DNA from: an uncultured Bacilli bacterium
Lineage (GTDB): Bacteria > Bacillota_I > Bacilli_A > RF39 > UBA660
Assembly (NCBI GenBank): GCA_947632295.1
Contig: CANROQ010000002.1
Location: 1-27,430, forward strand
Reading direction: 5' to 3'
Length of the DNA: 27,430 nucleotides
A program made the translations under genes and the position numbers. Every line of letters starts with the position of its first letter. Position 1 is the first letter of the stretch. Below the pieces are notes generated by a model that worked only from the letters and a program-made list of their open reading frames with translations, ran no database searches and was not told the DNA's origin. Below are positions 8,694-13,890 of this stretch, one piece after another.

Positions 8694-9209
8694 ATGATAA
8701 ATAAAAAAAATTTATGGTTTTTAACACTATTTAGTTTAATACTTGTTTTAAGTGTTTACTATATTACGATGCCATCTGAATTACTTTTAAATAATGGTTA
8801 TTTAAACAATGAACCTGTTGTAGCTACTAATGATAATGATGATGTAGAAGTTAGTATTGAAGAAGCTGAACTTTTAGTTGCACTTAGGGTAGAAGCCGAA
8901 GAACAAACTTTAAGTGAAATCGAAAATTTAAAATCTATTTTGACAAATGTTGATTCTACTATCGAAGAGAAAAATAATGCTTTTGAAAAAATGAAAGCCA
9001 TTAATATGACTAAAAGTGAAGAAGAAAAATTAGAAAATCTTATTAAAGAAAAATATAATTTACAAGCATTTGTTAAAAAAGATGGTGATCAAATTAGAGT
9101 TGTTGTAGCAAGTGAAAATCATGATACAACTTTAGCTAATAACATAATGCGAACTATTCAAGAAAATTATGATGATAAGATGTATATATCGATAAAATTT
9201 CAAAAATAA
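8694..9209 (+). CDS. spoIIIAH: Stage III sporulation protein AH (SpoIIIAH-like)
   Basis: A mother-cell membrane protein. SpoIIIAH binds SpoIIQ across the space between mother cell and forespore and is related to the EscJ/PrgK ring proteins of type III secretion. At 171 aa the layout fits: a short basic N-terminus, one membrane segment (WFLTLFSLILVLSVYYI, about residues 8-25), an acidic coiled linker, and a C-terminal ring-building domain (from about residue 100). The opening NKKNLWFLTLFSLILVLSVYY is very like SpoIIIAH of spore formers. No other spoIIIA gene is adjacent, unlike the eight-gene operon of Bacillus. The AGGAGG site at 8682-8687 fixes the start. It precedes gerE and gerM. Confidence 0.85.
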   Translation: MINKKNLWFLTLFSLILVLSVYYITMPSELLLNNGYLNNEPVVATNDNDDVEVSIEEAELLVALRVEAEEQTLSEIENLKSILTNVDSTIEEKNNAFEKMKAINMTKSEEEKLENLIKEKYNLQAFVKKDGDQIRVVVASENHDTTLANNIMRTIQENYDDKMYISIKFQK

Positions 9210-9210
9210 G

Positions 9211-9234
9211 GTAAATCTTACGATTTGCTTTTTT
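9211..9234 (+). terminator. Intrinsic terminator after spoIIIAH
   Basis: GTAAATC (9211-9217) pairs with GATTTGC (9222-9228), with one G-U pair and a TTAC loop, then six T. Confidence 0.8.
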
Positions 9235-9259
9235 ATTGCTTAAAAATGGGCTATTCATG

Positions 9260-9288
9260 ACACTAAAAATCAAGTATCACATAAAATA
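9260..9288 (+). promoter_or_regulatory. Candidate sigma-K promoter of gerE
   Basis: A -35-like ACAC at 9260-9263 and CATAAAATA at 9280-9288, 16 bp apart. The latter is an exact match to the sigma-K -10 consensus CATAnnnTA. Transcription would start near 9295, which rules out the in-frame TTG at 9291 as start codon and leaves a leader of about 38 nt. In Bacillus gerE is transcribed by sigma-K. The match is seen; the function is inferred. Confidence 0.6.
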
Positions 9289-9332
9289 AATTGAAGAAAT
9301 ATAAACCACCCGACTTAGGAAGTGAGGGACAT

Positions 9333-9539
9333 ATGAATAAAAGTATACTTACCAAAAGGGAAAAAGAAGTATTTGAATTATTAATAAAAAATCAATCAAC
9401 TAAAGAAATTGCAAATTATTTAGGTATTAGTGAAAAGACTGTTCGTAATCATATATCAAATGCTATGCAAAAACTTGGCGTTAAAGGACGTGCTGGAGCA
9501 GTAGTAGAACTTTTAAAACTTGGAGAAATTTCGTTATAA
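9333..9539 (+). CDS. gerE: GerE, late sporulation LuxR-type transcription regulator
   Basis: A 68-aa protein that is almost entirely a LuxR/GerE helix-turn-helix. LTKREKEVFELL, STKEIANYLGISEKTVRNHI and NAMQKLGVKGRAGAVVELL closely match Bacillus GerE (74 aa), which tunes late mother-cell coat genes together with sigma-K. There is no receiver or ligand domain, as expected for GerE. I chose ATG 9333, behind GTGAGGG. The frame stays open to a TTG at 9291, but that codon lies on the predicted promoter start and lacks a ribosome-binding site. It sits between spoIIIAH and gerM with its own promoter and terminator. Confidence 0.9.
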   Translation: MNKSILTKREKEVFELLIKNQSTKEIANYLGISEKTVRNHISNAMQKLGVKGRAGAVVELLKLGEISL

Positions 9540-9562
9540 AACGTATTAAATTACGTTTTTTT
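9538..9562 (+). terminator. Intrinsic terminator after gerE
   Basis: AAAACGTA (9538-9545) pairs with TACGTTTT (9552-9559), overlapping the gerE stop codon, followed by T residues to 9563. Confidence 0.85.
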
Positions 9563-9588
9563 TCATATCATTATTTAGAGGTGGAAAT

Positions 9589-10554
9589 ATGTTAAAAAGA
9601 TTTTGGATAAAAAGGATATTTATATCGACGTCAGCCTTATTTGCAATATTATTATTATATATTATTCCATCGACCGATGAACTTGATTTAACCAGTAATT
9701 TAAATCAAGAACTTTTGTATGTTGATAATGAAGTGCAAACACACGAAATTTTTTTGTTAGATAGTTATAACTATTTAGCTAGAACTAAAGTTGTTATTTC
9801 TGAAACGGAAATTGAAAAAAAGGCTACGGAATTAATAAATATTTTAATTACTGATGGTAGTGGTGAAAGCAAAGTTCCAAATGGTTTTAAATCAGTTTTA
9901 CCAAGTGAAGCAAAACTACTTAGTATTGAGTATAATGATGGTGTATTGAAAGTAAATTTTTCTAAAGAATTATTAGATGTAAGTGAAAAGTATGAAGAAA
10001 AAGTCATAGAATCATTAGTATATACTTTAACTAGTATTGATGGTGTAGATAATATTATTATTTATATTGAGGGTGAAATATTAAATAAATTACCACAAAC
10101 AGGAATTAATTTACCTAGTACATTAAATAGAAAATACGGTATTAATAAACAGTATGATATCAGTAGTACAAATAATATATGTAATGTTACAGTATATTAT
10201 TTAAATAAATATAATGATGAAACATATTATGTGCCTGTTACTAAATACATGAATGATGATAGAGAAAAAGTAAAAATTATCATTGAGGAACTTACTAGTT
10301 CTTCTGTCTATAATAGTAATTTAATGAGTTATTTAAATAGTAATACCAAATTGTTGGCTGCTAATGAAACGGTTGATAAGTTAGATTTAAATTTTAATTC
10401 CTATATTTTTAATAGTCATGACGAAAAAGATATATTAGAAGAGGTAATATATACAATTGGACTTTCTATTAGAGATAACTATGATGTTAAAGAAGTTAAT
10501 ATTTTTGTTGAAGATGAAGAAATTGTAAAAAGTGTATTAAAAACTATTGAATAA
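9589..10554 (+). CDS. gerM: GerM-like sporulation protein with two GerMN domains
   Basis: A 321-aa membrane-anchored protein of the GerM family. In Bacillus GerM is needed for assembly of the SpoIIIA-SpoIIQ channel and for normal germination. One membrane segment (residues 10-27, ISTSALFAILLLYII) is followed by two GerMN repeats, at about residues 50-170 and 195-321. Each has the helix-then-strand pattern (first repeat ISTE-type helix, VLPSEAKLLSIEYNDGVLKV, then SLVYTLTSIDGVDNIIIYIEG). Bacillus GerM is a lipoprotein; here there is no lipobox cysteine, so it is held by an uncleaved N-terminal anchor. Start ATG 9589 follows AGAGGTGG. Its pairing with spoIIIAH fits a shared role in the feeding-tube complex. 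Confidence 0.85.
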   Translation: MLKRFWIKRIFISTSALFAILLLYIIPSTDELDLTSNLNQELLYVDNEVQTHEIFLLDSYNYLARTKVVISETEIEKKATELINILITDGSGESKVPNGFKSVLPSEAKLLSIEYNDGVLKVNFSKELLDVSEKYEEKVIESLVYTLTSIDGVDNIIIYIEGEILNKLPQTGINLPSTLNRKYGINKQYDISSTNNICNVTVYYLNKYNDETYYVPVTKYMNDDREKVKIIIEELTSSSVYNSNLMSYLNSNTKLLAANETVDKLDLNFNSYIFNSHDEKDILEEVIYTIGLSIRDNYDVKEVNIFVEDEEIVKSVLKTIE

Positions 10555-10575
10555 AAGGTATAAATGTTGTATAAT
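10547..10575 (+). promoter_or_regulatory. Sigma-A promoter of tRNA-Arg
   Basis: TTGAAT (10547-10552), a 17-bp spacer, and TATAAT (10570-10575). The -35 box overlaps the end of gerM. Confidence 0.8.
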
Positions 10576-10580
10576 TTATG

Positions 10581-10596
10581 GTGTTCTTAGGAACAC
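10581..10596 (+). other. Leader hairpin ahead of tRNA-Arg
   Basis: GTGTTC (10581-10586) and GAACAC (10591-10596) form a perfect 6-bp stem with loop TTAG. It lies at the expected transcription start, four bases before the tRNA 5' end. It could be a processing guide or a protein site. Confidence 0.5.
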
Positions 10597-10600
10597 AAGT

Positions 10601-10677
<77 letters not shown>

Positions 10678-10687
10678 TTTTGTAATT

Positions 10688-10720
10688 AACCCTTTATTTT
10701 TAAAGGGTTTTTATTTTTTT
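10688..10720 (+). terminator. Intrinsic terminator after tRNA-Arg
   Basis: AACCCTTTA (10688-10696) pairs perfectly with TAAAGGGTT (10701-10709) over a TTTT loop, followed by a long T tract. Confidence 0.92.
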
Positions 10721-10739
10721 TGGTCTTGTTTTGGTCTTG
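10718..10739. repeat. Two abutting copies of an 11-bp repeat
   Basis: TTTTGGTCTTG occurs at 10718-10728 and again at 10729-10739 with no gap, just behind the tRNA terminator. An extended -10 promoter element TGCTATAAT follows at 10744-10752. Short repeats beside a tRNA can be integrase arm sites, but no integrase gene is present. Confidence 0.6.
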
Positions 10740-10800
10740 TTTATGCTATAATTTTTATAGGTTAAATTGATATAAATGTCAATATAGAAAACACACTTAC

Positions 10801-10819
10801 TTATTGTCAAAGACAATAA
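10801..10819. repeat. Perfect 8-bp inverted repeat
   Basis: TTATTGTC, AAA, GACAATAA. It lies in a non-coding stretch (10753-10912) that is otherwise featureless, ahead of the decayed mobile-element ORFs. It could be an operator or part of a transfer origin. Confidence 0.5.
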
Positions 10820-10912
10820 ATCAATATACGAGCGTTATAGTTAAAACTTTATTATTTGCTCATAAAAGTAACATAGATTTTTATAATCAATATTAATGAA
10901 GGAGTGTCAATT

Positions 10913-11313
10913 ATGAAATTTAAAGATAGTGATATTATTATAGGAAAGGCATTAATATATAGTGGTTTGGAGTGTTTATCATTTCACCAAATATATCAAT
11001 ACTTAAATATTGTTGGTGATATTTTACCTGAAGAATTAATGAAACATTAAAAAGAACTATAGATATATTTCAAGACTCTTCTTTACATATTATAGAATAT
11101 GAGCAAAAAAATATAAAGCATTAAAGTTATTATATAAAAAAGGTTTAATTGAAGGAAATACTATTAAGATATTACTTCTATAACTAAATTAAAAGGCAAC
11201 GTAATAGTGAAAAAAATGCTAAAATTAAAAGTTTTATAGGAGCGGTTAAAAGAAATTATAAAAATGAATATTTTAAGTTAGAAATTGAAAAACATGGTAA
11301 ATTAGGCAAACTA
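10913..11313 (+). pseudogene. Decayed ORF with several frameshifts, unknown family
   Basis: It starts at ATG 10913 after GGAGTG and reads MKFKDSDIIIGKALIYSG... for 45 codons to a stop at 11048-11050. The sense then continues in other frames: ETLKRTIDIFQDSSLHIIEY from about 11043, ALKLLYKKGLIEGNTIKIL from about 11120, and NAKIKSFIGAVKRNYKNEY from about 11217. Each piece is plausible protein of uniform composition, broken by single-base shifts and stops. This reads as one or two genes in decay, not several small genes. The original function is unknown; the context suggests mobile-element cargo. Confidence 0.55.
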
Positions 11314-11314
11314 A

Positions 11315-11500
11315 CAAGATTTCTTTAAAGAACTATGGCAAAAATTCATTGAATTTCTACAAGATAAATTCTTCGCTAGTAACAAGTATGATGAGTTTAT
11401 TAACTCATTATACGAAGAAAATATTATCAATAAAAACGATATGGACACGATACAAAATAAAGATAATATTATAAATAAAGATGACGATTTTGATAGATAA
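11315..11500 (+). pseudogene. C-terminal remnant resembling a MobV-type plasmid mobilisation protein
   Basis: A 61-codon open stretch without a start codon, preceded in frame by TAA at 11312-11314. The residues KELWQKFIEFLQDKFF then KYDEFINSLYEENIINKNDM look like the C-terminal tail of MobV/plasmid recombination relaxases of Firmicutes, where a helical segment is followed by an acidic DLYEEDI-type block. No relaxase motif remains, so the assignment rests on the tail pattern only. A hairpin terminator follows. It could equally be another coiled protein. Confidence 0.4.
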
Positions 11501-11508
11501 TAGATATT

Positions 11509-11548
11509 TAAAAAGTGGAATTATGATTTTTCATAACTCCACTTTTTA
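11509..11548. terminator. Bidirectional terminator between convergent transcription units
   Basis: AAAAAGTGGA and TTATGA pair with TCATAA and TCCACTTTTT across a TTTT loop, with one A/C mismatch. A and T runs flank both sides, so it can stop plus-strand transcripts and the minus-strand gene. Confidence 0.8.
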
Positions 11549-11599
11549 TAGTATTATAACATTTAAACTAAAATTCAATAATTGTTTTATTTTTAAATA

Positions 11600-12697
11600 T
11601 TACTTTGAAAATAATTTATTAAAATCTAAAGTTTTTTTTAGTTCAAAATCAGCACTAATTGTATTTTCTAATAGTTCAACTCTCATTGTATTAGTTAATC
11701 TACTAGCAATATTTAAAATTTCTTCTAAATATTCTATGTAACAGCTGCTATAATCCTCTTTAAAACTTTTTGTCCAACATAAATTTTTATTATATACATC
11801 AATTAAATCAATATACAATGTATCCTGTATATAATCAGTTGGGTGTTCACCCTCATATACAAAAGGTTCATTAGTAAATTTAAAAGGTATTTGAGAATTA
11901 CCATATTTATGTAGCAAATCCGTTTTATATGGCAAACTGGAAACTGGTTTGTTAATGTCTAATAGTGAGATAATTTGATGATGATTATAGTTACCAGCAT
12001 AATCAAAACTTGATTTTCCATCTAGAGTCTTTGCTTTTCCTTTTTTCTCCAACCCTGAATAATATCTAACATCGTCATCTTTTTCACAAAAGCTTAAGCT
12101 GTGAAAATTATAGTATCTATCTTTACCCCAAATTGTATAATAGCTTACATGTTCAAAATCATTTGTTCTATAATGAATTAAATATTTTGGGAATAATAGA
12201 TTAAAATTATAATTTTCTTTAATATAATTTGGTAATAAATTTCTTATCTCATCTCTTGCTTTATCTAACATTTCTTCAGATTGACAGTGAGATAAAAAAT
12301 TAAAATATTTATCTACAAGATCATATATCGGAATAGCATTATTATAAGTGGTAATAAATTCATATATAGGTTGAACTACTTGTTCGTGTATTCCTTTTTG
12401 TTTAAATTCTAAATAAATATTTAACATTTCTTTAATTTTACTATCCAACATAATATTAACTTTTTGTAATCTTTCAGCCCATACTTTATCATTTAAAATT
12501 TCTAAATGTTTGACGAAAGCCATTGTTTTGACAGCTTCTTTTTTGGCATTAATGTTAGCATCTCCTAGTTCATCTGCAATCATTTTAAGTGCTTGAGCTT
12601 CATATCCTACTTGGTCCCCTTCTATATATGCCTTTCCATCTATAGGACTTATTCCACCATGTGTTACTGATTCTAAGCGATGATTAGTTTCAGCCAT
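11600..12697 (-). CDS. Unknown 365-aa cytosolic protein in the accessory island
   Basis: I do not recognise this protein. It opens MAETNHRLESVTHGGISPID and has a Lys/Ala-rich helical part to about residue 130 (EAQALKMIADELGDANINAK, then KEMLNIYLEFKQKGIHE). A mixed alpha/beta region rich in aromatic residues follows (LLFPKYLIHYRTNDFEHVSYYTIW, then KDRYYNFHSLSF). There is no signal peptide, membrane segment or recognisable catalytic motif. The start is set by AAAGGAGTGG and a consensus promoter. It is the only intact long gene between tRNA-Arg and the repeats, lies opposite to its neighbours, and sits beside mobile-element debris. It may therefore be cargo, possibly defensive, but no sequence motif proves that. 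Confidence 0.8.
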   Translation of the reverse strand: MAETNHRLESVTHGGISPIDGKAYIEGDQVGYEAQALKMIADELGDANINAKKEAVKTMAFVKHLEILNDKVWAERLQKVNIMLDSKIKEMLNIYLEFKQKGIHEQVVQPIYEFITTYNNAIPIYDLVDKYFNFLSHCQSEEMLDKARDEIRNLLPNYIKENYNFNLLFPKYLIHYRTNDFEHVSYYTIWGKDRYYNFHSLSFCEKDDDVRYYSGLEKKGKAKTLDGKSSFDYAGNYNHHQIISLLDINKPVSSLPYKTDLLHKYGNSQIPFKFTNEPFVYEGEHPTDYIQDTLYIDLIDVYNKNLCWTKSFKEDYSSCYIEYLEEILNIASRLTNTMRVELLENTISADFELKKTLDFNKLFSK

Positions 12698-12724
12698 AAT
12701 TTATCCACTCCTTTATGAGAACTT

Positions 12725-12753
12725 ATTATAATATATATAAAGTTTTTTGTCAA
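12725..12753 (-). promoter_or_regulatory. Consensus sigma-A promoter of the 365-aa gene
   Basis: On the minus strand: TTGACA (12753-12748), exactly 17 bp, TATAAT (12730-12725). It is a perfect match to the consensus, the strongest promoter in the window. Confidence 0.92.
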
Positions 12754-12794
12754 TTATGTTTAGTTATATTTTCTAGTAAAAATAGGAAACATAC

Positions 12795-12823
12795 TTGATA
12801 AAAATACATTTTTATGATATCAT
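12795..12823 (+). promoter_or_regulatory. Promoter of antitoxin-like RNA, copy A
   Basis: TTGATA (12795-12800), a 17-bp spacer ending in TGA (extended -10), and TATCAT (12818-12823). Confidence 0.75.
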
Positions 12824-12829
12824 GTATTT

Positions 12830-12941
12830 GTCAAGGAAACTTGCATAAAATAAAAAAGGATACATTTGATTGTGTGAATCAGATGTTATCCCATATTGGT
12901 TTGCATCTGAAATCAACGATTGTTGATTTCAGATGTTTTTA
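12830..12941 (+). ncRNA. Putative antitoxin small RNA, copy A
   Basis: A predicted transcript of about 112 nt. Hairpin 1 is CAAG-GAAA-CTTG (12832-12843), a GNRA-type loop. An A-rich strand follows, then hairpin 2 (12858-12891, GGATA...TATCC with TGATT/AATCA). It ends at a perfect 14-bp terminator stem, CATCTGAAATCAAC (12904-12917) with GTTGATTTCAGATG (12922-12935), followed by T residues. Its 3' end abuts the stop codon of the convergent toxin gene, so it is antisense to the toxin 3' UTR. Promoter and terminator are seen; the antitoxin role is inferred. Confidence 0.7.
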
Positions 12942-13019
12942 TTATTTAAATAGTAAGGTGATTACTATAAAGAATAATAGCAGAATTATAATAAATAGAG
13001 ATTTCTCTCTTTTTGTCAT
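12942..13019 (-). CDS. Putative type I toxin, 25-aa membrane peptide, copy A
   Basis: MTKREKSLF, then IIILLLFFIVITLLF and a final Lys: a charged N-terminus followed by a single membrane helix of about 17 residues, the usual form of type I toxins. The start ATG follows a strong AAAGGTGGTGA site. The mRNA would start at 13091 and stop near 12850, where hairpin 2 of the opposite RNA, read on this strand, is followed by TTTTTTATTTT. Thus about 90 nt of its 3' UTR is covered by the plus-strand RNA. All three base differences from copy B are synonymous. It may instead be a non-toxic small membrane protein. It resembles no named toxin family that I know. Confidence 0.8.
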   Translation of the reverse strand: MTKREKSLFIIILLLFFIVITLLFK

Positions 13020-13097
13020 AATGAATCACCACCTTTCTTTTACCTTCTGATAATTGAAAGGGAAAACACCTGATATATTTCAAATGTATCCAATAGC

Positions 13098-13126
13098 ATT
13101 ATACCAAACAAACGTTCTTTATACAA
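13098..13126 (-). promoter_or_regulatory. Promoter of toxin-like gene, copy A
   Basis: On the minus strand: TTGTAT (13126-13121), 17 bp, TATAAT (13103-13098), with extended -10 TGG. The mRNA start is predicted at 13091, exactly at GGATACATTTGA. Confidence 0.85.
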
Positions 13127-13269
13127 TGTTTTTATACTAAATTATGTTAATTTAGAAAACATGCTTGCATATTGACAATATAGATATAAAAAAGGTTATA
13201 AAATATTGAACAAAAATAAAATAAATTGACGCTAAACTTGAACTTTTCTAGTAAAAATAGAAAACGTAC

Positions 13270-13298
13270 TTGATAAAAGTACGTATTTATGATATTAT
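13270..13298 (+). promoter_or_regulatory. Promoter of antitoxin-like RNA, copy B
   Basis: TTGATA (13270-13275), 17 bp, TATTAT (13293-13298), with extended -10 TGA. Confidence 0.78.
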
Positions 13299-13304
13299 GT
13301 ATTT

Positions 13305-13416
13305 GTCAAGGAAACTTGCATAAAATAAAAAAGGATACATTTGATTGTGCGAATCAGATGTTATCCCTTATTGGATTGCATCTGAAATCAACGATTGTTG
13401 AGATCAGATGTTTTTA
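13305..13416 (+). ncRNA. Putative antitoxin small RNA, copy B
   Basis: The same architecture as copy A: the CAAG-GAAA-CTTG hairpin, hairpin 2 at 13333-13366 with loop GTGCG in place of GTGTG, and a terminator stem at 13379-13410. Two changed bases in the terminator (GTTGAGATCAGATG) open a small internal loop but leave a strong stem and T run. It ends directly before the toxin stop codon at 13417. Confidence 0.7.
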
Positions 13417-13494
13417 TTATTTAAATAGTAAGGTGATTACTATGAAGAATAATAGTAGTATTATAATAAATAGAGATTTCTCTCTTTTTGTCAT
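13417..13494 (-). CDS. Putative type I toxin, 25-aa membrane peptide, copy B
   Basis: It encodes exactly the same 25 residues as copy A. The three nucleotide differences are TTT/TTC (Phe), CTG/CTA (Leu) and ATT/ATA (Ile). The same bases change amino acids in the overlapping plus-strand frame, so selection is acting on this strand. The ribosome-binding site is GAAAGGTGGTGG. Its predicted mRNA runs from 13566 to about 13325. The leader segment CCTTTC can pair with GAAAGG of the ribosome-binding site, as in copy A. Confidence 0.82.
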   Translation of the reverse strand: MTKREKSLFIIILLLFFIVITLLFK

Positions 13495-13572
13495 AATGAA
13501 CCACCACCTTTCTTTTATCGACTGATAATTGAAAGGGAAAACACCTGATATATTTCAAATGTATCCAATAAC

Positions 13573-13601
13573 ATTATACCAAACAAATGTTCTTTATGCA
13601 A
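13573..13601 (-). promoter_or_regulatory. Promoter of toxin-like gene, copy B
   Basis: On the minus strand: TTGCAT (13601-13596), 17 bp, TATAAT (13578-13573), with extended -10 TGG. Confidence 0.85.
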
Positions 13602-13744
13602 TGGTTTTATATTGAATTATGTTAATTTAGAAAACATGCTTGCATATTGACAATATAAATATAAAAAAGATTATAAAATATTGAACAAAAATAAAATAAA
13701 TTGACGCTAAACTTGAACTTTTCGAGTAAAAATAGAAAACGTAT

Positions 13745-13773
13745 TTGATAAAAGTACATTTTTATGATATTAT
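13745..13773 (+). promoter_or_regulatory. Promoter of antitoxin-like RNA, copy C
   Basis: TTGATA (13745-13750), 17 bp, TATTAT (13768-13773), with extended -10 TGA. It is intact although the partner toxin is not. Confidence 0.75.
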
Positions 13774-13779
13774 GTATTT

Positions 13780-13890
13780 GTCAAGGAAACTTGCATAAAA
13801 TAAAAAAGGATACATTTGATTATGCGAATTAGATGTTATCCATTATGGAGTTCATCTGAAATCAACGATTGTTGAGATCAGATGTTTTTA
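13780..13890 (+). ncRNA. Putative orphan antitoxin RNA, copy C
   Basis: All elements are kept: the CAAG-GAAA-CTTG hairpin, hairpin 2 (13808-13841, loop ATGCG, one C to T change that gives a G-U pair), and the terminator at 13853-13884 plus T run. Since its own toxin lacks a start, this RNA could only act in trans on transcripts from copies A and B, with which it shares nearly all of its sequence. Confidence 0.65.

Larger units (their letters stand above)
12769..13243. repeat. 475-bp tandem unit, copy A
   Basis: The first of three directly repeated units, with a period of exactly 475 bp between copies A and B. It starts at TTTTCTAGTAAAAATAG and ends at GACGCTAAACTTGAAC. It contains one plus-strand small RNA and one convergent minus-strand 25-aa membrane peptide gene. 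The last 110 bases or so, ahead of the toxin promoter, are AT-rich with no gene seen. Copies differ at scattered single bases, many of them in RNA loops or third codon positions. Confidence 0.95.
13244..13718. repeat. 475-bp tandem unit, copy B
   Basis: A full-length second unit with the same content and order as copy A. The toxin gene and all promoter elements are intact. Confidence 0.95.

Noticed and set aside
9291..9332. Upstream TTG start for gerE
   Set aside because: It coincides with the predicted transcription start, lacks a ribosome-binding site, and would add residues absent from GerE.
11481..11741. 86-codon plus-strand ORF overlapping the end of the 365-aa gene
   Set aside because: It crosses a bidirectional terminator and is antisense to a well-supported gene; no ribosome-binding site.
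12814..13050. 78-codon plus-strand ORF in repeat copy A (and the matching one at 13289-13525)
   Set aside because: The start codon lies on the -10 box of the small RNA, there is no ribosome-binding site, the frame crosses the RNA terminator, and differences between copies change amino acids. The minus-strand 25-aa gene explains the conservation.
13440..13525. 27-codon plus-strand ORF (MKNNSSIIINRD...) with a GGTG upstream in copy B
   Set aside because: The ATG exists only in copy B and is ATA in copies A and C. It is the antisense shadow of the toxin gene.
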